From NCBI GenBank assembly GCA_002840735.1, contig PHBY01000001.1, positions 248,001-312,000 on the forward strand: a stretch of DNA of 64,000 bases, read 5' to 3'. The notes beneath the pieces were generated by a model. That model ran no database searches and was not told the DNA's origin. It saw only the letters and a list, made by a program, of their open reading frames with translations. The DNA is from Chloroflexi bacterium HGW-Chloroflexi-2. Its GTDB lineage: Bacteria > Chloroflexota > Anaerolineae > Anaerolineales > Anaerolineaceae. Shown in pieces: positions 47,030 to 56,380 of this stretch. A program made the position numbers and the translations under genes. Every line of letters begins with the position of its first letter. Within the stretch, counting starts at the first letter, position 1.

Positions 47030-47136
47030 TGAATCAACTCGCAGGTTGGGTATTGAAACCTGTTCAGAACAATTGAAGTTCTGGATAATTTTCAGTTCCT
47101 GACCAGGCGGGACATTTTAGTTAAGAGGGAAAAAGT

Positions 47137-49383
47137 ATGAAACCCGAAAGTAAGTCTTATAGCGTCCCCATGGGGGAAACCGTGATAACCATTGAAACTG
47201 GAAAGCTGGCTCTACAAGCTGGTGGAGCAGTAACAATCACTTGTGGAGAAACAATGATTTTTGCTGCAGCAACGATGGATAAACAACCAAAAGAAAGTAC
47301 AGATTTCTTTCCTTTGACCATTGATTATGAAGAACGAATGTACGCTGGTGGCCGCATCCCTGGTTCATTCTTCCGGAGAGAAGGTCGACCCAGTACAGAT
47401 GCCATTTTGTTAGCCAGACTAACGGACAGGCCAATTCGTCCATTATTCTCAAAAGATATGCGCAACCCTGTCCAGATCATTATGGTCTCATTTTCATCAG
47501 ATGGTATCAATCCAATCGATATTCTGGGTATCAATGCAGCATCTGCGGCTTTAACAATCTCAGATATTCCCTGGAGTGGTCCAATTGGTGCCGTTCGTGT
47601 TGGTCGCATCGATGGGAAATTTATAGTCAATCCCACATTCGCACAAATAGATGAATCCGATCTGGATTTACGTGTTGCTGGAACAAAAGAAGCCATTTCG
47701 ATGGTCGAGTGTGGCGCCAATGAGATTCCTGATGATATCATGGTAGAAGCACTGGCATTTGCGCACGAAGCCATTCAGCCAATTATCGATCTTCAATTGA
47801 AGATGGCTGCTGAAATTGGTAAACCAAAAACTGTTGTTCCATTATTCCCGGCCGATGAGAGTCTTGTCAGCAAAGTGGAAGCTCGCGTGGCTGCGGACAT
47901 CGAAAATGCCCTGGCAACACCGCATACCAAAGCAGAATTAAACGCTGCCATTGATGAATTAAAAGCAAAAATGATTGAAGAATTCGCAAGTGAGGATGAA
48001 TCCCTTTCCGGTGCTGTTTCAGAAGCATTTGAAGTGAGCTACAAACATGTCGTTCGCAAAAGAATTCTGGATCTGGGTTTTCGCCCGGATGGTAGAAATC
48101 CGGAAGAAATTCGACCAATCTGGTGTGAAGTAGGTTATAGCCCGCGTGCACATGGTTCAGCCATTTTCACACGTGGTGAAACACAAGCGTTAACATTAGC
48201 CACATTGGGAACTCCTCGGGAAGCCCAGGAGATGGATACACTGGCTCCCATGGAAAATAAACGCTATATGCATCATTACAATTTTCCTCCTTATTCAACC
48301 GGTGAGGTAAAACCCTTACGTGGTCAATCCAGACGGGAAATTGGTCATGGCGCATTGGCAGAACGTGCATTGGTTCCTGTTATTCCTGATGAATCTGAAT
48401 TTCCTTACACAATTCGTCTGGTAAGTGAAATCCTGGCTTCCAATGGATCCAGTTCCATGGCATCTGTTTGTGGATCTACCTTGGCTTTGATGGACACAGG
48501 AGTTCCGATTAAAGCTCCTGTAGCTGGTGTGGCCATGGGATTAATCAAAGAAAATGAAAAATTTGCCATTCTGACTGACATCCAGGGCTTGGAAGATCAC
48601 CTTGGTGATATGGATTTCAAAGTTGCTGGAACGAGCGCAGGCATCACAGCTTTACAAATGGATATCAAGATTGCTGGTATCACACCAGAAATCATGTCCA
48701 TAGCGCTTAAACAAGCTTATCAAGCCCGGCTATCGATCCTTGATAAAATGCTCGAGGTGATCGCAGTCCCCAACACTGTTCTGAAAGCCCATGCTCCCAA
48801 GATTACAATCGTGAAAGTTCCTATTGACAAGATCGGTGCGATTATCGGACCAGGTGGAAAAAACATCCGTGCCTTGCAGGAAGAAACCAACACCAAAATT
48901 GATATTGGAGAAGATGGTAGTGTCTTCATTGCAGCAGCAGAAGGATACGGCGCTGATATCGCTCGTGAAAGAATCGAAGCCCTCATTGAAACACCTCAAA
49001 TTGGCAGAATTTACACCGGAAAAGTTGTTCGGACAGTGGACTTTGGTGCATTTGTAGAAATCATTCCCGGAACAGACGGATTGGTTCATATCTCCCAATT
49101 GGACACAGAACGTGTCAATTCTGTGGAAGACATTGTGAGTGTTGGTGATGAAATCACAGTTATGATCACAGATATTGATAGCAATGGCAAGATCCGGCTT
49201 TCAAGACAGGCTGTTTTAGAAGGTTGGACTGTTGAAGAAGCCAAAGAGCGCGATCGAGGTGGAAAGCCATCAAGTGGACGTCCCGGTGGACAACAGCGTA
49301 GTGGTGACCGCAACAATCGTGGAGATCGTGGCGGAAATCGAGACAATCGCTCTGGAAGTCGTGGCGGACAAAACCGATATTAA
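47137..49383 (+). CDS. pnp: polyribonucleotide nucleotidyltransferase (PNPase)
   Basis: 748 residues. It degrades RNA 3' to 5' with phosphate and forms a trimer. Two RNase PH domains (~10-145 and ~330-545; [22 protein letters not shown] and [14 protein letters not shown] are diagnostic) flank an alpha-helical domain. A KH domain ([19 protein letters not shown] at ~570) and an S1 domain ([15 protein letters not shown] at ~630) follow. The C-terminus carries a ~45-residue Arg/Gly/Asn/Asp-rich low-complexity tail. It probably shares the rpsO transcript. Confidence 0.97.
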   Translation: MKPESKSYSVPMGETVITIETGKLALQAGGAVTITCGETMIFAAATMDKQPKESTDFFPLTIDYEERMYAGGRIPGSFFRREGRPSTDAILLARLTDRPIRPLFSKDMRNPVQIIMVSFSSDGINPIDILGINAASAALTISDIPWSGPIGAVRVGRIDGKFIVNPTFAQIDESDLDLRVAGTKEAISMVECGANEIPDDIMVEALAFAHEAIQPIIDLQLKMAAEIGKPKTVVPLFPADESLVSKVEARVAADIENALATPHTKAELNAAIDELKAKMIEEFASEDESLSGAVSEAFEVSYKHVVRKRILDLGFRPDGRNPEEIRPIWCEVGYSPRAHGSAIFTRGETQALTLATLGTPREAQEMDTLAPMENKRYMHHYNFPPYSTGEVKPLRGQSRREIGHGALAERALVPVIPDESEFPYTIRLVSEILASNGSSSMASVCGSTLALMDTGVPIKAPVAGVAMGLIKENEKFAILTDIQGLEDHLGDMDFKVAGTSAGITALQMDIKIAGITPEIMSIALKQAYQARLSILDKMLEVIAVPNTVLKAHAPKITIVKVPIDKIGAIIGPGGKNIRALQEETNTKIDIGEDGSVFIAAAEGYGADIARERIEALIETPQIGRIYTGKVVRTVDFGAFVEIIPGTDGLVHISQLDTERVNSVEDIVSVGDEITVMITDIDSNGKIRLSRQAVLEGWTVEEAKERDRGGKPSSGRPGGQQRSGDRNNRGDRGGNRDNRSGSRGGQNRY

Positions 49384-49510
49384 ACCTTTAGCGCAATTTT
49401 TAAATTCAGAGACTTTTAAGTATTAAATTTTATCTGTAATTTGAAGAAACTAAACCATCTCAGTAATAATAAAACCTACTGTATCTAGCTGGTAGTGTAA
49501 GAAAATATGT

Positions 49511-49542
49511 CAAAGCGGTGAAAATAAAATCTCACCGCTTTG
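49511..49542 (+). terminator. stem-loop after pnp
   Basis: Perfect 11-base-pair stem CAAAGCGGTGA / TCACCGCTTTG with a 10-base loop, about 130 bases after the pnp stop. There is no T run immediately after it, so it may stabilise the 3' end or end transcription inefficiently. Confidence 0.5.
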
Positions 49543-49568
49543 CGCGTCCTGTTTATTATGTTTGTTGA

Positions 49569-50588
49569 TTATTTTATATCAATAACTATGTCACCGACAT
49601 CAAATGGATCGCCACATTCTGGGCAGAACTTTGGAGGGCGAGTTTTATCATCCGGTTCCCAACCGCATTTGTCACATTTGTATTGTGGTATCCCAGCGGG
49701 TTTTGCCCTTCCACATTCAGGGCAGAATTTACCTTTGTTGTCCAAACCACAAGTACATATCCAATAATTTGTCGCAACAGCCTCAGTCGCCACTTCAACA
49801 ATCTCACCTTCTATTTCTGAGTCTTCCACGTCTACGACAATAGCAGCTTCGTATTCGGCAAACTCTTCCGGCGACATATGAGCCAATGTTGAGAGATGGC
49901 TCTTTAGCCTATGAGCCATTGGCTTAAACGTTACCAGTGTGAGCCCACCAGATGCAGCTCCGCCAAGTATTGGCACAGCTTTTGATACTCCCTTGGCAAA
50001 TGTTTCCTTCACCATTTTTTGCCCCAACATTGCCGTAATTTTCTTCACAATTGGATAATACCACGTCTTAGTGAGTGCTTTTGTAGCAATCTTTTTTGTA
50101 ACAGCCCTCATTGCTGTTTCACCGAACAACTTGGTCACGACTTTGTTAGCGGCTCCTACACCAGACATCACGCCGATAAACAAAATTAGTTGAGACTCCA
50201 TTTCTGAATCAATCTTAGACGATTCGGTAAATATCTCGGTCCATCCATAGATGTATGCCAATTCTTGTGCAATGCGGATAACAAATCCGTAGAACTGCAC
50301 CAAGTCAGCCGGGATAGTACCCACCATAGCGAACCCGCCTGGTATGCCTGCAGCTGTTGATATTGCAGTTACTCTGATGGTTTCTGCATTTATCACAGCG
50401 TTTGCAAGACTATCCAGTTTTGCAATCGGAATGCCGGCATGAAGCGTTCCCTCAACGATAGCTTTTTGCAACTGCCTGTGAGTACACAGCTTGTTGAGGT
50501 TCTTAGTCAGAAACTCTTCTCGATTGATATGGACAAGTGGCAGTTTTGACGCACTCTCAATAACAGTGGTGAATGATGGTTGTTCCAT
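49569..50588 (-). CDS. EcsC-like protein with C-terminal double zinc ribbon
   Basis: 339 residues. Residues ~50-225 match the EcsC-type pattern (AISTAAGIPGGFAMVGTIPA, then AQELAYIYGW), rich in Ala/Gly helices that could associate with membranes. Residues ~275-335 hold two zinc ribbons: CTC, CPEC then CDKC, CPEC, the second rubredoxin-like. The function of EcsC proteins is poorly defined. It stands alone, flanked by ~185 and ~380 bases without other genes and opposite in strand to pnp, so it may be an acquired gene. An acidic linker (VVDVEDSEIEGEIVEV) joins the parts. Confidence 0.7.
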   Translation of the reverse strand: MEQPSFTTVIESASKLPLVHINREEFLTKNLNKLCTHRQLQKAIVEGTLHAGIPIAKLDSLANAVINAETIRVTAISTAAGIPGGFAMVGTIPADLVQFYGFVIRIAQELAYIYGWTEIFTESSKIDSEMESQLILFIGVMSGVGAANKVVTKLFGETAMRAVTKKIATKALTKTWYYPIVKKITAMLGQKMVKETFAKGVSKAVPILGGAASGGLTLVTFKPMAHRLKSHLSTLAHMSPEEFAEYEAAIVVDVEDSEIEGEIVEVATEAVATNYWICTCGLDNKGKFCPECGRAKPAGIPQYKCDKCGWEPDDKTRPPKFCPECGDPFDVGDIVIDIK

Positions 50589-50966
50589 AATGATCCTTCC
50601 TTAAAATATTTTTGCGTTATTGGCGAATCTTGTTTTGCGGACAAAGGCGTTTCTTTATAAGATGTGTAATTTTTGCGAGTAATCTAGAATATGATTGCAG
50701 AAATAAATAATAAATATTTCATAATCTATTTAAAGTTTATTATAGCTTTACATCTGTGCGCATACCATACTTTTACAGGATCTCATATAACAATGGGAAA
50801 AAAAGTGCATGAAGTTTTTACTTAATGTGGCGCACGCACTATGTTCGCTCTACCGATCATAAATATGTTCAATCGATTTTTTTGTCTGTAACAGTGGTAT
50901 CGTCGTTTGGTTTCTCTTGGTACCGCTCCATACGGGAGGTCTTTTTTTTAACCAGAGGAATCATTT
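50589..50966. other. 378-base intergenic region, no clear gene
   Basis: No supported ORF. A GC-richer imperfect hairpin (CTCC / GGAG core at ~50922-50941) followed by eight Ts (50942-50949) looks like a weak plus-strand terminator, although no plus-strand gene precedes it. It could end an unannotated small RNA from this gap. I do not recognise SRP RNA, 6S, tmRNA or RNase P features. Confidence 0.5.
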
Positions 50967-52535
50967 TCATGCCTGGTGGGTGGGCAGGTAAGGCATTTCC
51001 GGACCCGGGATATTTAATAATTTGGACAAGGCCGCTCGCATTGCTGTGCGGTCATCCCAGAGATATTCAATTTCCCCGAAACACATGGATTGTTCATGAC
51101 CTTTTCCACATGCTATAACCAAATCCTCTACTTTTGCCATTTGAACACCTAATTCTATTGCATTCCCCCGATCAGGTACAACAAACAGGTTTTTACCCAG
51201 AATAGCTCCCTGACTTTCTGCTGCATGCTGCATTTCAGCCAAAATTGAATCCAGGTCTTCTGTACGAGGGTCTTCGGCAGTAATAATGGTGATATCCGCC
51301 AATTGGGCAGATTTTTCTGCCATTAACCTTCTTTTTTCCCGATCTCGTAACCCGGCAGAACCAAATATGGTGATTACCCTTCCATCCGTTATTTTCTGCA
51401 CTGTTTTTATAGCGTTTTCGAGTGCATTCGGTGTGTGTGCAAAATCAACAATCGCCTGGAAGGGTTGCCCCATGCGTATCTGTTCCATGCGTCCGGGAAC
51501 TGACTGCATATTTTCTATTCCTTTTGCAGCAAGGTCTGAATTGATTTTTAAACCAAATATTCCTACAGATAATGCCGCCAGAACATTCGAAATGTTGTAA
51601 TCACCTGGTAAGTGAGAATGTACATCCACTGAAAAATTAATACCACTAGCTTTGAATCGGACTCCATCTATTCCCATTTGGATTTCTTCTGCCCAGATAT
51701 CATTTTTTTCTTGAATAGAGTAAAAAATCTTAGCAACATGCGAAATGCTTTCTAAATAATCACTGGAAGAATCATCTTTGTTGATGACCGCCAGACGATC
51801 CGGGAAGAATGATTTTACAGCTGTCTGATGGAGTGATTCAAAGAGACGTCCTTTGGCTTGTAAATAGGCAGGATATGACCCATGATAATCTAAATGTTCA
51901 TGGGTAATATTCGTTACAACAGCAATATCAAAATCACATCCAGTCACCCTGTGTTGCGCCAGACCATGCGATGTTGCTTCCAGAACAACATGCGTCAATC
52001 CAGCTTCTTTCATACACCACAGATAATGCTGCACAGCAGGCGCTTCAGGTGTGGTCACATGAAAACCAGTGTCAAGCACTTCCTCCCCTATTTGTGCATT
52101 TACTGTCGAAATCATACCGGCTTTAAATCCAGCTGATCGTAATATTTCATAAATCAGGTTGGATGTTGTTGTCTTTCCATCTGTGCCTGTTACCCCAATC
52201 AAGACCATAGAACGAGAAGGATATCCATAATAACTGGCTGATAATAATGCCAATGCCTCACGAGAATTTCTGAATTGAAGATAAGGAATATTCAGATGTT
52301 CCCAGTTCTCGATTGATTGAGATCCTATTGCAGCGACTGCGCCATTTTTTGTAGCAGCTTCAATGTATTTATGCCCGTCAACATTTCCTCCCTCAAGTGC
52401 CACAAAGATTTGCCCTGGTTCAATCAAACGCGAGTCGTATTGAATACCCTCAACCACAATATCAGGTTGAATTGAAGTACTGTTATAGGAAAGGGGAAGG
52501 TCTTCTAGTATTTGGTTTAATGTCTGTTTTTGCAT
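50967..52535 (-). CDS. murE: UDP-N-acetylmuramoyl-tripeptide synthetase MurE
   Basis: About 522 residues from ATG 52535. An upstream TTG at 52571 is in frame, but the GGAGG near it belongs to the terminator of the preceding operon and lies only three bases away. The ATP-binding motif GVTGTDGKTTTSNLIYEIL and the later TNITHEHLDYHG, FAHTPNALENAI and GSAGLRDREKRRLM motifs are Mur-ligase signatures. It adds the third amino acid to UDP-MurNAc-Ala-Glu. The substrate motif reads AEDPRTED instead of the DNPR of typical diaminopimelate enzymes; the Arg is kept, so diaminopimelate is possible, but lysine or ornithine cannot be excluded. Confidence 0.92.
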   Translation of the reverse strand: MQKQTLNQILEDLPLSYNSTSIQPDIVVEGIQYDSRLIEPGQIFVALEGGNVDGHKYIEAATKNGAVAAIGSQSIENWEHLNIPYLQFRNSREALALLSASYYGYPSRSMVLIGVTGTDGKTTTSNLIYEILRSAGFKAGMISTVNAQIGEEVLDTGFHVTTPEAPAVQHYLWCMKEAGLTHVVLEATSHGLAQHRVTGCDFDIAVVTNITHEHLDYHGSYPAYLQAKGRLFESLHQTAVKSFFPDRLAVINKDDSSSDYLESISHVAKIFYSIQEKNDIWAEEIQMGIDGVRFKASGINFSVDVHSHLPGDYNISNVLAALSVGIFGLKINSDLAAKGIENMQSVPGRMEQIRMGQPFQAIVDFAHTPNALENAIKTVQKITDGRVITIFGSAGLRDREKRRLMAEKSAQLADITIITAEDPRTEDLDSILAEMQHAAESQGAILGKNLFVVPDRGNAIELGVQMAKVEDLVIACGKGHEQSMCFGEIEYLWDDRTAMRAALSKLLNIPGPEMPYLPTHQA

Positions 52536-52548
52536 ATTGTCATTATAT

Positions 52549-52583
52549 AAAAAAAGGTTGGAAGCAAGCAAATACCTCCAACC
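52549..52583 (-). terminator. terminator of the nuo-atp operon
   Basis: On the minus strand GGTTGGA / TCCAACC forms a 7-base-pair stem with a 14-base loop, followed by seven Ts (As at 52549-52555 on the plus strand). It begins 22 bases after the stop of the b-delta fusion gene. Confidence 0.85.
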
Positions 52584-52605
52584 GATGTTAATTAAAAATT
52601 ATTTG

Positions 52606-53343
52606 TTACTGTAATGATCTTTGTAAATTCGACAGTTGCCCAGCGACTGATCCATCAACGACACGATCACCAATTTTTACTACCAATCCACCTAAAATGG
52701 CAGGATCTACCCTGAAACTGATGCTGGCTGTGTTGCCAATTTTACTGAGAACGTCCTGTTTAACAGTCTGTTGTTCCTCAGATGTCAATGGTAAAGCACT
52801 GGTAACTTCAGCTCCTGAACCGGAAACTGATTGATCTTCAATGACAACCACTCTTCCATTTTTCACACCACTGAAGAATTCGGCCAGGAGAGTTCTTTGA
52901 CGCTTCTCATCTAAAGCTTCCCCAATCAATTTCTGGGCTGCAGCAATAGCGATTGCAGAAACGTCACCACGCATCTCACTTAATAATCTAACGCGTTCTT
53001 CTTCAACTTCGGACAAAGCATTTTCTCTTTGTTTGTCAATACCTTGTTTGGCTTCTGCCACCATTTCTTTTTGAAGAGCTTCTGCCCGCGAGGTAGTTTC
53101 CCGAATAATCTCATTGGCTTTTAACTGTGCATCGCCAATAATTTTATCTGCAGCTTTTTCTGCGGTCGCTCGCGCATCAGCGGCAATACGTGCATCTTCA
53201 AGACCCTGGGCAATTTTATTTCTTCGATCTTCCAGCATTTTCGTCACAGGACCAAACACCCAGGCACGCAACACAACATAAACAATCGCAAAATTTATGA
53301 TGTGTACCAATAAAAATCCCAGATTTAAACCAAGCTTTTCCAA
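52606..53343 (-). CDS. atpFH: ATP synthase b subunit fused to the C-terminal domain of delta
   Basis: 245 residues. Residues ~1-155 are subunit b: one N-terminal membrane helix (LLVHIINFAIVYVVLRAWVF), then a long charged coiled coil (DRRNKIAQGLEDARIAAD onward). Residues ~160-245 match only the C-terminal domain of delta (TSEEQQTVKQDVLSKIG, then DPAILGGLVVKIGDRVVDGS). The six-helix N-terminal delta domain that binds the alpha subunits is missing. Joined, it forms a peripheral stalk linking Fo to F1. Known b-delta fusions in mycobacteria keep the full delta, so this short form is unusual. It is the last gene of the operon; no atpA, G, D or C follow. Confidence 0.85.
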   Translation of the reverse strand: MEKLGLNLGFLLVHIINFAIVYVVLRAWVFGPVTKMLEDRRNKIAQGLEDARIAADARATAEKAADKIIGDAQLKANEIIRETTSRAEALQKEMVAEAKQGIDKQRENALSEVEEERVRLLSEMRGDVSAIAIAAAQKLIGEALDEKRQRTLLAEFFSGVKNGRVVVIEDQSVSGSGAEVTSALPLTSEEQQTVKQDVLSKIGNTASISFRVDPAILGGLVVKIGDRVVDGSVAGQLSNLQRSLQ

Positions 53344-53361
53344 TGTTCGCTCCTTTCTTGT

Positions 53362-53598
53362 CTAGAGGACGAACAACATCATGAAGGAAACAACCAGACA
53401 ATAGATCGCGATTGCCTCAGCGAACGCAATACCTAAAATCATAGTCGTTAATATGTTGCCATATGCATCAGGATTGCGAGCCATACCATTCAGTGCGCCC
53501 TGGACCAATAAACCGATACCAATACCTGCGCCTAAGGCTCCAATCATTGATAATCCGGCACCAATAAATTTTGCAGCTTGAATTAATTCACCTTCCAT
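53362..53598 (-). CDS. atpE: ATP synthase subunit c
   Basis: 78 residues from the ATG at 53598, chosen for GGAGG four bases upstream; an in-frame extension to 53619 would overlap the atpB end. Two membrane helices are joined by the polar loop NGMARNPDAYG. The ion-carrying Glu lies in GIAFAEAIAIY. The helix-1 motif reads GAGIGIG without the Gln of Na+-binding rings, and Ala follows the Glu, so proton coupling is likely (inference from known motifs). Confidence 0.93.
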   Translation of the reverse strand: MEGELIQAAKFIGAGLSMIGALGAGIGIGLLVQGALNGMARNPDAYGNILTTMILGIAFAEAIAIYCLVVSFMMLFVL

Positions 53599-53619
53599 TA
53601 TTCCTCCATAAATTTGCAA

Positions 53620-54594
53620 TTAATGATCAGCGTTTTCGCCATGCCCTTGTGTGGCCTGAACCATAAAGACCATGGTTAACATACCGAACACAAACGCCTG
53701 GATTGCTCCCATAAATAATTCGAACAAGAATATGCCAGCAGGGGCAAATATGGGCAACATGGATCCCAATAAAGCCACCAACACCGTTCCTGAAAACATT
53801 ACGCCAAATAGACGGAATGTAAATGATAATATTTTTGCAATTTCTGAAATTAATTCCAAAAAACCCACCAGAAAATCGATAAACCCCAATGCAGGTTTTT
53901 TAAATATTGTTCTAACATTCAAAAATTTTGAAAAATAACCAATACCTTGCGTTTGCACCCCGATAACCTGAGTCATAAATACTGCGATCAGCGCGAGTGA
54001 AAGGGTGAAATTAAGGTCTGTCGATACACCACGGAAGAAGGGAGTGACGATATAACCCTCACCCTCATGGGCTTCGACAGGAAGAATGTTGTACCAATTA
54101 CCACCTAAAGCCTGGGTTTCATATCCATGATCGTAATGATGGAGCACACCAATTGTCTCCATACCAGGAATAATTTTCATAAAATTGGCTACAATCACAA
54201 TAATCATGATCGATGCAAACCAAGGAAAGATCTTCTTGGTATATTTCCCGGCTGAGGTCGCAGTCATGTTGTAAAGAACTTCAACCAGCATCTCCATAAT
54301 TGATGTAATGCCTTTGGGAACCAAATTTCCACCCTGCAATGCTTTTTTCACCGTTAAAGCCATCAATATGATGATAATATCCAGCACCAGCAATGTCGGC
54401 AAAGTATTTACCAGATAAAAATCACCAATGACTGGAAGGGTGAACAATGGTTCTAATAAAATTCTTTCCGGAGCAACCTGAATGTGTGGTTGAATTGGAG
54501 ATGCTATAAAGGTTATAGAAATCCAGGTAAGGATTAGTAAACCTAACACCCACCATCGGTATTTTCCCCACTTCCACTTACGAGTTTTTTCCAA
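53620..54594 (-). CDS. atpB: ATP synthase subunit a
   Basis: 324 residues from a TTG start with AAGGAGG six bases upstream; the start overlaps the atpZ end by 17 bases. The essential arginine lies in SFTFRLFGVMFSG, and helices typical of subunit a follow. It is longer than E. coli's 271 residues, through an N-terminal extension and a ~35-residue loop (MIGVLHHYDHGYETQ region) between helices. It forms the proton half-channels of Fo. Confidence 0.93.
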   Translation of the reverse strand: MEKTRKWKWGKYRWWVLGLLILTWISITFIASPIQPHIQVAPERILLEPLFTLPVIGDFYLVNTLPTLLVLDIIIILMALTVKKALQGGNLVPKGITSIMEMLVEVLYNMTATSAGKYTKKIFPWFASIMIIVIVANFMKIIPGMETIGVLHHYDHGYETQALGGNWYNILPVEAHEGEGYIVTPFFRGVSTDLNFTLSLALIAVFMTQVIGVQTQGIGYFSKFLNVRTIFKKPALGFIDFLVGFLELISEIAKILSFTFRLFGVMFSGTVLVALLGSMLPIFAPAGIFLFELFMGAIQAFVFGMLTMVFMVQATQGHGENADH

Positions 54595-54886
54595 GTTCTA
54601 CCTCCTTATGTTCGGGATTTCCTTGCGGTTGAGATGTTTTAATCCTGGAAATTGCTACACGCACAACTATTAACATAACACCCAAAGATATGGGTATACT
54701 GACAATCATTAATCCAATTGTGTACATTGGCTTTGTATCGAATCGATTATCTAACCACAATCCCCCAAATAATGCGCCAACTACTATTAATAAGGTTAAG
54801 CAACCTACCTGTCCAGCAACACTGGCAAGTGTCAGATTAAGAAATTTTGTTTTTGAATTATCCGTTGCAGGTTTCTCAGGTGGCAT
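54578..54886 (-). CDS. atpZ: AtpZ/AtpI-like ATP synthase accessory membrane protein
   Basis: 102 residues with two membrane helices (residues ~20-45 and ~55-80), the GLWLDNRFDTKP loop between them and a polar C-terminus. It matches the AtpZ family found ahead of atpB, proposed to help c-ring assembly or Mg2+ supply. It overlaps atpB by 17 bases and lies 33 bases downstream of nuoN, linking the nuo and atp gene runs into one transcription unit. Confidence 0.8.
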   Translation of the reverse strand: MPPEKPATDNSKTKFLNLTLASVAGQVGCLTLLIVVGALFGGLWLDNRFDTKPMYTIGLMIVSIPISLGVMLIVVRVAISRIKTSQPQGNPEHKEVELGKNS

Positions 54887-54919
54887 ATTAGAAAATTATA
54901 TCAGATTCAAAAAATAGTA

Positions 54920-56380
54920 TCAATGAAGCAGCATCAAATTTGTAGAAGCAACTTCCAGCCAATTCAACCAGGGAGTAAAAATCACACCCATAACAATGAT
55001 CCCAATCACACAAACAGTCAATGCCAGCTTCCAACCCAAATATATGGTTTGCGATTTTGTTTCCTCGCTATCTGCAAATGTGATTCTGAGCACTGTTAGA
55101 TAATAGTATAAGGCAATGATCGAATTAATAATACCGATGATCAACAACCAGATTAAGCCTGCATCCATGGCTGCCATAAAAACAAGCACTTTACTTATAA
55201 ATCCACCAAATGGTGGGATTCCAGCCAGTGATAAAACTGCGATGAGGAATACAAGTGCAATGCCCGGAGATTGTTTCATCAAACCCTGGAAAGACGCAAT
55301 CTCACTGGATTTCTTGGTTTTTTCAACAATTTGGATAACACCAAATATGGCCAGGTTGGTAAACAAATAAGCCAGCAGGTAATACATGGAAGCTTTGAAA
55401 CCCATTGCAGTTCCAGATGCCACTCCAATCAACATATAGCCAGCATGTGCAATCGATGAATATGCAAACATACGTTTGATATCCTTCTGCACCAAAGCGA
55501 GTAAATTGCCAACAAACATGGATGCGGTAGCCATCAGTGCTAATAACAATGTCCAGCTTTGTGGTTCTGGTGAGAAAATTGAAACCATGAACCTCATAAT
55601 AACAACAAAACCTATTGCTTTTGATGCGGTGGAAAGATAACCAGCAATCGGTGTCGGTGCCCCCTGATATGCATCTGGTGCCCAAAAGTGAAATGGAAAT
55701 CCGGAAATTTTTGTCCCAAATCCCACAACTGTTAATAACAAAATGAATATCAACAACCCTGTAGAAATTTTTCCAGCTTCAATCGCTGCCAGGATTTCAG
55801 GGAAATGTGTACTGCCGGTGAAGCCGTACAAAAGACTGAATCCATACAATAATACAGCTGATGTGAAAGCGCCAAATAGGAAATATTTCAAACCACTTTC
55901 AATTGAAAAATTATTTTTCGTAAGAAATCCGACCAGAACATAAAGGGGAATCGCAGTCGTTTCAATCGCCAGGTAGAGCAAAATAATATTAGATGAGGCT
56001 GCCATCACACTCATACCGATCACGCTCAATAACAACATGGCAAAGTATTCGCCTTTGTCATTTACTTCCTGATGATACATGGAGAATAAAGTCGTGATCG
56101 CTGCACCCACCATCACAATTAATTGGAATGTAAAACTGGCTGCATCCACCCGAATCATCCCACCCCATGCAAAACGGGTGGTATTTCCTGGAGATAAGAA
56201 TAAAAGAGTAACCAGAATAATAATTAACAGACCCAAAAACGTGATCCAACTTAATGTGTTTCCATTAACATGTTTTTTTCTAAAAACATCAACGATCATC
56301 ACGATGGCAATCAATCCAAGTAAAAGGATATCTGGCAAAATGGCTATCAAATCAAAATTAGTGATCATATTCGACCCCAT
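54920..56380 (-). CDS. nuoN: NADH-quinone oxidoreductase subunit N
   Basis: 486 residues with about 14 membrane helices, an antiporter-like subunit of complex I. The start ATG directly follows the stop of the second nuoM, with GGAGG seven bases upstream. Family motifs include YLAIETTAIPLYVLVGF, KISGFPFHFWAPDAYQGAPTP and FAYSSIAHAGYMLIGV. It pumps protons as the antiporter module nearest NuoK in the membrane arm. Confidence 0.95.
   Translation of the reverse strand: MGSNMITNFDLIAILPDILLLGLIAIVMIVDVFRKKHVNGNTLSWITFLGLLIIILVTLLFLSPGNTTRFAWGGMIRVDAASFTFQLIVMVGAAITTLFSMYHQEVNDKGEYFAMLLLSVIGMSVMAASSNIILLYLAIETTAIPLYVLVGFLTKNNFSIESGLKYFLFGAFTSAVLLYGFSLLYGFTGSTHFPEILAAIEAGKISTGLLIFILLLTVVGFGTKISGFPFHFWAPDAYQGAPTPIAGYLSTASKAIGFVVIMRFMVSIFSPEPQSWTLLLALMATASMFVGNLLALVQKDIKRMFAYSSIAHAGYMLIGVASGTAMGFKASMYYLLAYLFTNLAIFGVIQIVEKTKKSSEIASFQGLMKQSPGIALVFLIAVLSLAGIPPFGGFISKVLVFMAAMDAGLIWLLIIGIINSIIALYYYLTVLRITFADSEETKSQTIYLGWKLALTVCVIGIIVMGVIFTPWLNWLEVASTNLMLLH

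Noticed and set aside
50825-51118. Plus-strand ORF of 97 codons before and across the murE 3' end
   Set aside because: It overlaps murE on the opposite strand, has no ribosome site, and its translation shows no family resemblance or sensible composition.
53362-53598. Sodium-type c ring
   Set aside because: The helix-1 Gln and the residues following the ion-binding Glu that mark Na+ rings are missing.
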